Assembly (NCBI GenBank): GCA_905331475.1
Contig: CAJNYU010002424.1
Span: 1 to 64,000 of the forward strand
Origin: Rotaria socialis
Lineage: Eukaryota; Rotifera; Eurotatoria; Philodinida; Philodinidae
DNA: 64,000 nt
Direction of reading: 5' to 3'
Part shown: positions 36,648-48,224 of the stretch, one piece after another
Layout: each line of letters opens with the position of its first letter
Numbering within the stretch: the stretch's first letter is position 1
Position numbers and translations under genes: made by a program
Notes under the pieces: generated by a model
Database searches by the model: none
The model's input: the letters and a program-made list of their open reading frames with translations, nothing else
Told to the model about the DNA's origin: nothing

Positions 36648-39019
36648 ATGACTTCAAATGTTGTCGAGACAGGTTCGTTGAATCTCTTTGTTTATTTATT
36701 TATTTTGTTGTAAATTATTCCTCGATAGATGATGATGAATATCAAAATGGATATGAAGATGAAGAGAAAACGATTGAAGAAGAAGAAGAAGAAGAAGAAG
36801 AACTATCAGTTACAGACGATGAACAAAATGAATTGAGTCATTTACAAGTAGTAAGTTTTTTTTTGAAGGTAATCGGAAAAAGAATTTTTTGTCTGTTTCT
36901 TAGGATGCAAATATGCCATTAAATGAGCTGTTTAAATTGTATAGTAATAATGTACCAACGATTAGCAATGATGTCATACAAGATGATGAAGAAGTAAAAT
37001 GAAATATTTTGTACGATCTTAAGTATGATTTGGATTTTTAGTCATACAGTTCATCGAATGTTGAAGATGAGGACGACGATGAAGATGAAGATAATCGAAG
37101 GCATCGTTCACTTCTTATAAATGGAGAAATGTTACCGGAAGATGATGACGATGATACAGATGATAGTTTATATGAGCCTGATATTGCTAAAGTTTGTTAA
37201 GATAAAAATATTATGTAGAATTCTATTTTGTGTCCTTTTGTTTTAGCCTATTCATGTTGGTGATGAATATCAAGCAGAAATTAAATCAAAAGCTGAATAT
37301 GACTTACCAAATGAGCGTGACGATGATAGAGAAGGTAATTAAACCTACAGTGTTCTGAATAATTGAAAAACCATATTTGACAATAATTTTCTAGGATATG
37401 TTATCAAGATTCAGTAAGAATAAATCTATAGTTGCGTTGAATAGATTAGAGGGAAAAAAAGATTTTTCAAGCTAAGCCATGGATAGGTCCTTGTGCATGA
37501 ACGATCTAATAAACATACTCGTTTTTTTTATTGTGCGATGGAAAGTGTATTATTGTTTCTCATCGGTGGACTTCCTTTTTCGAATTTAGAAAAACGAATG
37601 TTAGCATGAACAGAACTAACCCAAGTTATTTATTGATTCTATGTAATTCGCATCTTATATAGAAAATTTTCTAACACTTTTTTTAAATGAAAACTCAGAT
37701 TTTAAGTCAGTAGACAAACCAATCAATTCCTTCATGATGTCAAAATCAGTTGATCATCAAAAGGAATTTTCTTGATAAAAATGAAAATTTGTCTTTTCTC
37801 AATTTCATATACTATATATAAAACATAACTTTTATATGTTTAGTACCGGTTGATGAATTACTTTGGTCATCGTCTTCGGTGAATGATAGTGAAAATGAAA
37901 ATATTGATGAATATCTTACTATAATTCACAGTGAATGTAAATTTGCTTGTGTTTCTTGTTTATGGTAAATCACATTTCGTGTTATCCTTCTTTTTTGTTT
38001 ATAAAGATCCGGCATCGGACGACGAAATATCTCTTCAAATTCTTTTGAATTGCCATTTAAATACCGAATTAGCACTTATGAAGTTTCGTCAACTAGCCAC
38101 TAAAACTATATGTAACATTTCAGTTCTTTTCTGTTTTGTTACCTTTTAAACAAGATCTATACTTTAGATTCGTATACTGCTTGGTCATTAACTGAAATAC
38201 AAAAGTTTGAAGAAGGTTTACGCGAATATGGAAAGAATTTCTTTGAGATTTCTACTTATAAAGTAAGTATTATCGAGTTTTTAAGATCAAAAAAACATTG
38301 TAATTAATTTTCCTAGTGTACAAATCGATCTGTTCGTGAAGTAGTTCATTTTTACTATCAATGGAAAAAAAGTGAACGGTATCAATTTTTTGTTGAGGAG
38401 CAACAGCGTATTAATTCACTGAATTCTGTGAGGTAAATTTTCCTAAAAATTCAAAACCGACTTACAGGAGAATGTTTTCAAGGGATAAGTCATTATTGAA
38501 TTCAGAGTTTGCGCTTCAAAAGAATTAGTACGCGCTTGGACTATCTGCCTGAAAATTTGATCATTTCAATATTTCAGTAGCAAACCATAATTTCGAGTTA
38601 AAATTTGAGTAGAATATTTTGAAATGTGAACAGAGACTCTATTCAGGACACTTGTACAGATTGAAGTATGCTGCCAATATTGTATACAGAAGTTCGAGAC
38701 TAACCCGCCGATCTCTATTGTAAATTTCAGTGATATTATTGAAAAATTTATCGAAGAACAAGAACACAACTTGTGTACTGCAGCCGGTGTATTAAATTCA
38801 GAAAACTCACCTTCTTTCGTTTCAAATGATTTTAAACTTCATGCACCACTATCGTCAAATTCTTCAATCTCCTTTGTAACTATTCATCAACAAGAAACTA
38901 CCGCTACGACAACAAAACGATCATATGATCATATAGACAATGGCGATGAACCATCAGCAAAAAAGACTTCAATTCCTACAAAAACTTCATCAGCTGAAAC
39001 AACAGCGACTATCATATAG
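36648..39019 (+). CDS. MIER-type ELM2-SANT co-repressor
   Basis: MIER1-3 are nuclear proteins that recruit HDAC1/2 through ELM2-SANT domains to repress transcription. Ten exons (36648-36672, 36729-36850, 36904-36993, 37042-37191, 37247-37334, 37844-37936, 38007-38111, 38168-38262, 38317-38432, 38731-39019) give 390 aa. The N terminus is strongly acidic ([17 protein letters not shown]), as in MIER1, followed by MPLNELFKLY, which matches the MIER-specific DMPLDELLRLY. ELM2 begins at PIHVGDEYQAEI (about residue 130). The SANT domain is AWSLTEIQKFEEGLREYGKNFFEIS...TRSVREVVHFYYQWKKSERY (about 225-275). The C-terminal ~90 residues are Ser/Thr-rich with a basic patch (AKKTS). Two reads of the second exon end differ by one Val codon. 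Introns 5 and 9 are long (509 and 298 nt). Confidence 0.9.
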
Positions 39020-39986
39020 GAGCAGTATAATTTTTGCTTAAATAGAAAAAACAAATTATTGCATTTTCTTTTCTTTTCTTTTCTGTTTGTGAGTATTTAT
39101 ATATACATATATATTAGTTTCGCTGTTACTGTGTTTTTGACTCATCATCAACAGACATATATAGAATGATTCTTAAAGCACGTCAAATGTCGCTGTTATA
39201 TTTTAATTCGAAAATTTGCTTTACGCTTTCATCGTAAAGATGTAACTAACAAAAACAAAATTTAGAAATATTGATGAAGAAAAGTTGTTTGATTAAAATA
39301 TTTAAATAAAAATATGATTTTCATCAACATGTTTTGGTTCATATAAAGGATAATCAAGGAAACAGATGTGTGATTTCGCCATGATTCAATAATTTCATTT
39401 CAAATGAATATTTTTCTCTATTTTGTACCAATTTTCTATGGGATTTGAATGAGACTCAGAGAGGAAAATAAGATATGGTCGCTCAAGTATTTGTGTTCTA
39501 TTTACTTAAGTAAACTGATTTTTCATGTTTGATTACGCATTCAGGATGCTCAATTTGACGTTCATAAAGTCGTTAAAACGTTCCTAGACTTTCAAATACA
39601 TGTATATGATTATAGAAAATGAAATATTCTACGTTAGAATTCGATTAGTTGCGTCTGATATTTTCTCAATCTTAAAATCTACTAAACCAATCATCTTCAC
39701 TACTTTCTCCGCTATAAGTAAATGTTAATCAGATTTTGAAGTTCCAAGCAAAATTTCATGCTAACAATATCTTTGCGAAGTTTGACTTTCATCGTGATAG
39801 GAAAATCTATGAATTTTGGATTCTATTACTCTCAAGACATGATGTATCGATACACGATGATTGGCTTTTGAAAAAGCTGTAAAACAATACTGTTGAACAC
39901 TTATCGAATTACTGCCTGATTTGACTTTTGATGGTCAAAAATAATTCGTTTACTAATCAGTATGACGTTGTATTTTATCGATCATG
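39020..39986. other. non-coding, MIER-like 3' flank
   Basis: AT-rich sequence with no supported coding frame; the 3' UTR of the MIER-like gene lies at its left end. Confidence 0.5.
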
Positions 39987-40941
39987 CCCATGTAAAAAAA
40001 ATATCGAAAAAAATCAGCTTTAGAGAGGTCAAAATCGATTATAATCATACGATTTTAATCAATAATTTTAGCTGTAATAATCATAGCAAAATTATTATTT
40101 AATCGATTAATATCCATTTTTATGATTATAATCAATTTTTTAAAATATTCTTAATCAATTATAATCATAATAAATGTGGAAACTTCGGATTTCATCCGAA
40201 AGTTATGTGTACTGCAAAAAGTGCATGGGACATATGAGTCATTCTAGAATGTCTGAACACCAAAATTATCATGAGAAACTAGGCAATTTGATTTCTGGAT
40301 GCAGTTTTTGTGCATTTTGAGACGTTTTTCAGGCGATTNTATGTGTACTGCAAAAAGTGCATGGGACATATGAGTCATTCTAGAATGTCTGAACACCAAA
40401 ATTATCATGAGAAACTAGGCAATTTGATTTCTGGATGCAGTTTTTGTGCATTTTGAGACATTTTTCAGGCGATTTTTCATCAGAAAGCTACAGTTTAGCT
40501 CAAAACTAATATCAGATTCGGAATCAGCGTTAAAAACTGAGTCGATTTATATATGTTGTGAATAATTCTGAGAAAGATTTACTTTTTGAAAAAAAATTCC
40601 CTGTACTCCTCCTCAGAGATGGCCTGGTCAAAAATGACAATTTTTTCGATAACTCAACCATTTCTTGAGGGATTGTTCTCATCTTCGAACTGGATCGAGA
40701 TATTCATGAGATTGAACTGTGTGGAAAATTTCATCACGGTCTGACTCTCCTTTCGAAAGTTATCGTGCCTACGGACGGACGGACGGACGCACTGACCGAT
40801 TCTAGAGTGTACTCACTTTTTGAGTACACAAAATGGAAATAATCGATTAAATACTGATTTTGCTATGATTATTACAGCTAAGATTATTGATTAAAATTGT
40901 ATGATTATAATCGATTCTTGAAATCAAGTTTTTTACATGGG
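39987..40941. mobile_element. long-TIR non-autonomous DNA element
   Basis: Left 39987-40125 and right 40830-40941 are inverted copies of about 110-130 bp, both starting CCCATGTAAAAAA and sharing ATCGATTATAATCATAC, AATTTTAATCAATAAT and TTAGCTGTAATAATCATAGC. GATCA occurs just outside each end (39980-39984 and 40943-40947), offset by 1-2 nt, so a 5-bp target duplication is possible but not clean. The interior has no coding frame; it holds a (GGAC)n run near 40771-40790 and a palindromic GTGTACTCACTTTTTGAGTACAC. An unresolved base at 40339 with a repeated 135-bp segment around it shows the interior is mis-assembled or unresolved, so true length may be nearer 820 bp. Confidence 0.7.
40204..40474. 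repeat. 135-bp direct repeat flanking an unresolved base
   Basis: 40204-40338 and 40340-40474 are identical except for one G/A difference (40324 versus 40460), separated only by N at 40339. Two nearly identical contig ends placed next to a gap give exactly this picture; a true tandem duplication is less likely. The single difference could mark two haplotypes or homologous copies. Confidence 0.85.
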
Positions 40942-40947
40942 TGATCA

Positions 40948-42027
40948 ATAGGAAAAAAAGTGCTTCAATATTTTCCGATATTATTTCACTAGTTATGTTC
41001 ATTCTCAAAATCATCTTTACTAATAGATAACTGGACAAGAACGAATGAAAACCAAATATCACCAGTGAAGATGAATTTCAAGTGTAGAAAATCTGAGCTA
41101 CGGATATCTTTCTTATTCACCTTGAAACACGATGCATAATATTCGCTGAAATTTTTCATGCAATAATATCAGTTGAAGTCGGTTACTGTCATCAACAAAA
41201 GATCGAACATTCTTAATACTATTTACAGATATACAGCGACCGGAATGCTTTCTTGAGTATCCTATATTTTGACAAAAATGTCATTAACAAAACTGTTGGT
41301 ACGCTATCGTTATTAATTGTCTTTCTTACTTTCACTCTTTTTACTACATCCATTTTTATATTTATTCTATCGCTTTTTTTTATACAGTATGTTGCATGAT
41401 GTTGAAATAAAAGCAAGTATCGTTCAATTTTACGTTAGTGTTTTATTGCTCATTATCTTTCTCTGATGATACAGCTAATGATCAAAATAATATATTTTCT
41501 ACTTTAATTGAAGGAAGATATTCGCCTATATTTTTTTATTACAAAACGTTTATACTTAATTATATGATCAGACATATTTGCCGCAAAACGATCGATGTCT
41601 TTTCAATTGGATTTACGAACAATATAGAGTATTGTTCAAGGACGATTTTTTGGTGAATTGACAAAAAAAAAACATGTACGCTTAATCAAGAGACAAAAAA
41701 ATAGAACTTTCCAAAACAGAAATGAATAATAACAATCAATTCATATGAAGTAAACGCATCAAAATGACTTTAATCAATGAAATTTTCCTTAGAAATAAAC
41801 TTATAATTCTTCACAACTGATAAAGAATACACTAGACGTTTTTCAATACATTCTGCTTTCTCTAGTTATTGGTTGCTGTGTAATTGATTGTTGCTGATAG
41901 CGTACAGAATGGGATTAGAGTGTTTGATGTCAATGTTGATGTTGTTTTCTGTTCCATGCAGACACACATTCTCACATACAAAATCACTTTTTTTCTCTGC
42001 ATTCGTTACACTGTATTTTTTGTAGTC
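40948..42027. other. non-coding, upstream of TBATA-like gene
   Basis: No frame here shows family resemblance. The end carries pyrimidine-rich sequence and an acceptor-like TTTTTTGTAG two bases before the next ATG. Confidence 0.5.
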
Positions 42028-43632
42028 ATGACCAGCTGGCAAAATATTCTTGATAACTTGCCCACCGGAGCTGGTCGACCAGCAGCCCAAAATAATAATA
42101 ATAATAATAAATACATTAGCGAATCTCCTCATAGAATTTCCAACGATGTCATTCATAACAATGAAAGTATGTATAAATCTTATTTAGAATTTTGTACATA
42201 GCAAAACAAAAACTAACTGTATACATTTTAATGAATAAATTACATATCGATTGATTGCACTAATCATATTTCTGTAATATCATACATTCTATTTATTAGG
42301 TCGACCTCGTTCTCGTCAAAATCGTGAACGACAATTAGTATTTCTTCCTCGTAAACGTAATGTTGTTCCTAAATTCAATTTACTTGGCTTGAAACCCACT
42401 GAAGATTGTCAACCATACAATCTGGGTTTCTTTCAGCCTCATGGTTTAGGTGAAGCATAGTATTTCCATAATGTCTACACAAAAAATAAAACATTGTTGT
42501 ATTTTTCAAAAATAAATTTTTAGTCGAAGATGAAACTGTTTGGAAAAAATCTCTTCGAGATTTGGCAATGTCACTTGGATTTATTACACAAAATGAAATT
42601 GATCGAATTCAAAAACCAGCCACTCTGTCCAATTTTTATGGACCACCATCGACAACAGGTAGCTTACGTACAAGTGGTCCATCGACATCGGCTGGCCCAA
42701 CACCTCGCTTTAATGAACCACTACCACCGCCAAGTCGTGGAGAACGACTTTTTGCTAAAGGATATGCTAAACCTTCATGGTATTATAAAGTTGATGATCA
42801 CGAACGAGAAGCTTGGGTCTATATTTGATTGATATTTTATTTGTAGCTTTTTTTTGTTATTTATATATTAATATAGATGTTACAAGTACTCTGTCAAATT
42901 TTGGGTACAGAAGATATAGCTCTTGTACAAACATGGCTTGCTTCATCACACAAAGCAGGTATTGTCATTTATTTTTTCGTCTAATGGTTTCTCTTTTAAT
43001 TTTAATTTTGTTTAGAACGAGATTTAGCTCGTCAATTGATTGTTCGTGCCCTAGATGGTCTTGGCGAAGGTGACCGATTTCGAACAATACTTCCATCACT
43101 CGATGTTGATATGGATACACTAAATAATTTTGTCAACGGGTTTGTTTCTTTTCTTTTTTGTTGAATCCGTTATAAAATAATAAGATATATTTAGAATTGC
43201 AGTACCACAAATACCTGTCGATGGAGTATTTCGACCAACTCTTAAACGACCGAAAAGAAGAGGTCAACTTCGTTCACTAGATGAAAATAAACCAGTTCAT
43301 AATACACGCACTGAAGAAGAACTTATGGCTGGTAAATCACATATTTAGAATTTTATTCAAACGTTTCGTAATCATTCATTAAAACTATAGAATTTTCCAG
43401 TCCAACATTAGCTGTCATGCAAACAACACCCAATACTAGTATCGGTCCAGGTGATACTGCTCGTCTTCGTACACCATTTCTACCACCAATACCAGCTAGA
43501 TGGATGATGCATAACGATGGTAGTTTTCGAACACCACCACCTAAGAAAGCAGCAAGTGAATCTGATTTATCACGAAGTGCCGCATGGGAAAATTCATCGT
43601 ATCCAACAAATGTCAGCTCCGTTTTTTCATGA
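42028..43632 (+). CDS. TBATA/SPATIAL-like protein
   Basis: TBATA (thymus, brain and testes associated, SPATIAL) is a poorly understood vertebrate protein linked to thymic stroma and spermatids. Seven exons (42028-42166, 42300-42449, 42524-42816, 42877-42958, 43016-43139, 43195-43331, 43391-43632) give 388 aa. Two blocks resemble the human protein: TVWKKSLRDLAMSLGFITQNE (human EAWKKELKELASRVAFLTKED) and WMLQVLCQILGTEDIALVQTWLASSHKAERDLARQLI (human LELLCRILETDLLSAIQFWLLYAPPKEKDLALGLL), each quoted here only in part. An upstream segment with LLGLKPTEDCQPYNLGFF may match the family's phenylalanine-rich stretch. N-terminal Asn run and Pro-rich linkers are low complexity. The start codon is 2 nt after an acceptor-like TGTAG. 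Match made from memory, so moderate confidence; molecular role unknown. Confidence 0.62.
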
Positions 43633-44512
43633 CATTTTAACTTAGGTTTTTCTTTTCTTGCTCTAATAATATATATTCGCGTGATTACTATTTAAAAATT
43701 CATGATATGTCTTGACATACAAGACTGGTCTCGAGTACAATTAAACGAAACCTTTACAGATCAATAAATACATTTTTTGTTTCTCGCCAACATTCATTCA
43801 TGCAAACTTATAAGATGATCTATGTGATTACTCAAATCAGCTAATAGAACACTATAATCTCCAATCTTCTCAAAATGAATTGCTAAGTTAATGAGTGAGT
43901 TGAGTGTATTTTTTTTAATGAGCCTATTTAAAGACAATCTATATCTCATCATCGTTTTTTTATTTATTAATATATTCAATTGATTATACAAGCAAGAAAC
44001 GAGAGAAGAAAAATCTGACTCGTGTTTACCGCCATCTACATTGTTTGAAAGCAATCGTGCATTAAGTTGCATTCTCTTTTCGAAATACATATTAATTGTA
44101 TCTTCTAATCATATTTGAATAAACGTTTTGCAAAGTTTATTGGAAAAAAATGATTTTTTTTCTATTTTGAAATGTATATGGCTTTTGTTTATATTATTCT
44201 AGTAATACATGTAGAGTCTATGTAAAATATGAATGGCGTCTAGTAGATATAATGTGGAATTGAAGTTGTATGTATTAGAAAATAAAAAGTAAATGATAGC
44301 GATTGTTATTACTCATTTGATTCGTTTATTTCCGCTTTCGAAATTCGAAATAATAATATACTATATTTTAGATCATTTTATTCCCTTATTTCTCTTCCAA
44401 TAAAACATTTCTCTATTTAAAAAAAAAACACGATTCAATCTCGGTGTTTTTTTAAACATTTTATTTTCCCATTGTATTATTGTGTGTTGTGTGTGTGTAT
44501 TCAAATAGAAGA
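43633..44512. other. intergenic, TBATA-like to UBAP2L-like
   Basis: Mostly AT-rich 3' and 5' flanks. A minus-strand 98-codon frame (43794-44090) is open but has no recognised family, so it is not called. An acceptor-like CAAATAG lies 4 nt before the next start codon. Confidence 0.45.
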
Positions 44513-45751
44513 ATGAGCGTCGCCGCGGCCAGTGGTGCCGTAAGCACGCAACAACATTATCCAAATCAAGAACAAATTCGTCTTGCACAATTAATTGATG
44601 ATAAAAAACATGATCAACCTGAAATACAAGACATTGTTCGAAAAGTTCTTGATGTTGTTGCGAATTCCAGTCAAGAAGATGCTCTAGTAGCTCTATTCGA
44701 TTGTGATTATGATTATGAACGAACGGTTGCATTACTTATTGAAAAAGGTACTGAAATATCAAGTGAATGGCGTACAGCAACAAATCATAAAGCAACTAAA
44801 AAGCAGCAACAACAACAACAAAAAATTGCAGCAACTAAAAATGGACATGGAGGAGAAATGGATGAGAATGCACAGCAACGAGGTAATGAGAAAGAAAAAA
44901 ACTTTAATTTATATTTAAAAAAGAAACTGATTCTTAGATGGTTCCACTTATCGAGGAAAATCTCGTGGTGGTGGTGGTGGTTGGTCAAGAATTCAGCAGC
45001 AACAAAATGGAGGCGATTCTCAAAATAATACTCAACAGCAACAAAATGAAAATTATGCACCACAACAAAGATACCGTGGTGGAAGTGGCTATCGAGGTCG
45101 GTATCGTGGTAGTAATAGAGGTAGTCATCGTGGAAACGATAGAAACTATCAACAGTATCAATATGAACAACAACCACAAGATTCAAATATTGATTCTTCA
45201 ACACCGTCAGATACAACACAAAGTTTTACTGATGCACCATATAGAAATCGACGAGGTGGTAGCAAGCATCAACACTTTGATCGTAGTGATTGGAATGGTG
45301 AATCATTAAATTTTTCGAAATCAACCAAAGATGAGGAACAACCAGCAAATTCAGAAAATAATAATGCATCAAATGCTCGCTGTGGAGGTAATACATTATA
45401 GTTGATGTTTCTAAAAAATAAACCATATTCTATATATTTATTTTTTAGTTCTCGATAGTCAAACTTCATCATCTGGAATATCGACAATAAATAATGTTGC
45501 TGAACTAAACACACAACAAAAGTCGAAGAACGAATTTGATCCTGTAGAAGCAGCTCGTCAGATCAAAAATGTTATTGGTATTGGTCAATCACAACAACAA
45601 AATGTTGTACCACCTAAACCACTCATGGATCTTAAACCAATCCTATGTGATCAACAAACAGGACAACAACAAAAATCGAATGTAATGTCATCAAAATCAA
45701 CTGGTCAAAATTTAAATACAAAAGTGACACCACCACCACATCATCATCATC

Positions 45752-45783
<32 letters not shown>

Positions 45784-47525
45784 CCACGAATTCCGCATCA
45801 ACCGGTGATTTTTACTGACCGTTTTGATGGTGGCGTAAACAAAATCGATGTACAGTTTGGCAATTTGGGTGAAACAGGTGAAGAGCAACCATCGCATTAT
45901 GTATCTACTTCGTCTTCAGCAGCATCTGCATATTATTCACATTCTGAGCCCATAACATCAGCGACAAAACCCAAAACTGTTACATCATCAGGTCAGAATC
46001 TCCAACGATCAACAGGATCAGGAATACAACATCAACCAAATGAACAGTCTGCTTTTGTTTCACTATCAACACATTCTAATACAGCTCGCTCACACGAACA
46101 ACAACCAGTTCTGAATCAACCACGTATGATGCCAACACAATTGCAACAACAACAACCTTCAATGTCCATGAAACCTGTTCTACCAACACAATATGCTGTA
46201 CATCATCCACAACATCAAATGAATCCACAGAATTTACTTCTGCCATCTTTACTTTACCATCAACAACAAGAGGTAAATTTTCAAAATGAAATAAAATCAT
46301 ACGAGAGTTTTCCTATTTTGTTTTAAACAGCCGGTGCCATTAGATAATTCGTATGATCCAACAGCATTTCAATTGCCATCGATGGATTTTAATGCATCTT
46401 ATTTTATGGCAGCAGCAATGAGTCAGCAACCACCACCACAACAACAACAACAAAATCAACCACGTTATCTTGTTTCACAACAACCACCACCAAATCAACA
46501 ACAACAACAACATATGTCATCAAATCGACAGCAATCATCAACAAATGCACAAGCATCATCATTATCAACTTCATCATCATCTGTACAACCTTCGTCAACA
46601 GCGACTACAACATCAACAGCTCCAAAAAAAGGACCAGCTGTTCCACCTGGCATGTTTCTTTCTACGGGACCACCATCACAAGCATCATACTCGGCAGCTT
46701 ATTCAGCAGCGTATGGAATTCCACCATCTGTTGGTGGACAACAACAAACAGGTGCAACAACTTATTCAACACCCTATGAAGCTGAACATTTATTTGCAAA
46801 TTCATTTTTGCAATTAGCTAATGTACCACAAGCACAATCACCATCAGGTGCATATGGTTCAGTAACGCCACCAGTTCAACAACAAAATCAAACACATAAC
46901 AATAATGATAAACAATCCATGAAGTAGGAATAATCCAATAGGCGATCATTACATTTTATCTTTCTGTTTTTGTTTTATTTTCTTAGTTATCGGACTCCAG
47001 TTAATGAAAATCTTTTATTACAACAATTTCAACAGTTCAGTATGCAACAATCGAACAATCAACAGCAAGGTATACAGACAGCACATTCGCCAGCTCAATT
47101 GAATTATTTTCTTGGACATTCAGCTAGTGGACCACCAAGTTATTCAGCTGGTACATACATATATATTTTTATAGTCAAGAAAAAAATTCAATTTCTATTT
47201 TATTTAAGGTCCACAAATAATGTATGCTCAACCAGCAGCAGCTATGTCTCAACAACAAGCTTCTAAACAACTAGGTCAACAATATAATCAAACAAATTCT
47301 TCATCAAATATTGGTGGTAATGATGATTATTATGGTCGTAGTTCATCTTCATCAGCAAATAAAGAAGCACATTATATGTATACCGTATCAGCACAACCTC
47401 AACAGATTCCACCACAATCGGTTGGTCAACATCAAGGTATGAACAAACAACAACAAGCTCAACAACAGCAACGTAATAGTGGCAATGTTTATAATAATCA
47501 ACAAAGCCAACAACGTCCATTTTAA
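44513..47525 (+). CDS. UBAP2/UBAP2L (Lingerer)-like UBA-RGG protein
   Basis: UBAP2L and fly Lingerer are cytoplasmic RNA-binding proteins that nucleate stress granules. Six exons (44513-44882, 44938-45387, 45449-46272, 46331-46923, 46987-47150, 47209-47525) give 905 aa. A UBA domain spans about residues 20-80: EQIRLAQLIDD, VRKVLDVVANSSQEDALVAL, DCDYDYERTVALLIEKG, matching the family's EQIRLAQM...C.IALHDCNGDVNRAINVLLEG. An RGG/RYRG region (SRGGGGGW, YRGGSGYRGRYRG) follows. NKIDVQFGNLGETGEE near residue 365 matches the conserved LQFGALQFG motif, and KGPAVPPGMF the PPGVPP segment. The rest is Gln-, Ser- and Pro-rich, with CAA-encoded polyQ runs (longest at about 45751-45782) and a tyrosine-rich YSAAYSAAYG stretch, typical of granule-forming proteins. 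Confidence 0.87.
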
Positions 47526-48224
47526 TGAACATGAACGATTTAACGAACAGCACTTCTAAATTGTGTTGATTCCTCTTTTCTTTTTTCTCTTATTCTTCTT
47601 CATTTTCTTTTTATTATTGCTGCTGAAACTACTAACGTGTGTGAGAGTGTCTCTAACTTGTAACTGTGATTTGATCCTTTCTTTATTCTCATTCACACTG
47701 GGCACAGCCCTACTTGCCTATCCGATTTCTTATGTCCCTAAGATGTATGGTCTGGTTGTTGTTGTTGTTGTTGTTGTTGGGTGTTTTTTTTACATTAAGT
47801 TTGCACTAGCCTTTGTCTCACAGAAAACAGAAAAAAAAATTATACACACATATTTATATATATATATATCAGCATAAAAACGCATCGTTGTCGTTCATTT
47901 TTTCTTCTTTTAATGTAAATCCAGGCTCTATTTCTCTCGTTTTTCCGTCATACTTTTCTGTTGGATTTGTTTAGATGTCCTTATTTCTTTTTGTTTTTGA
48001 ACGTGAACATGAAACAAACAAAAATGTACAACATATTCAAAAAGGCAGAGACAAACGTTTTTTTTTACAATGGTTCCTTTTATGATTGTTCATTTCTTGT
48101 TTTGGTTTTTTTAGAAAATATCATTTCTTTTAATTCAATTTAGACCCGAACAAATTCGTTTGGGTCTTAGCGTAGCCAAAAACCGAACCAAAATATCATA
48201 TATATATAGTCTACTATCATCTCT
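47526..48224. other. UBAP2L-like 3' UTR and eIF4B-like upstream region
   Basis: U-rich sequence with a (TTG)n run at about 47755-47780. A small hairpin, AGACCCGAAC-loop-GTTTGGGTCT, lies at 48142-48167; its role is unknown. An acceptor-like ATATATAG lies 15 nt before the next start codon. Confidence 0.5.

Noticed and set aside
43794-44090. 98-codon minus-strand open frame with a helical C-terminal part
   Set aside because: Open and protein-like at the end (NLAIHFEKIGDY), but no family recognised, no supporting exons found, and it sits in the 3' flank of the TBATA-like gene.
44785-45219. Long minus-strand frame opposite the UBAP2L-like gene
   Set aside because: His/Tyr/Val-rich shadow of the CAA-rich coding strand, no family match.
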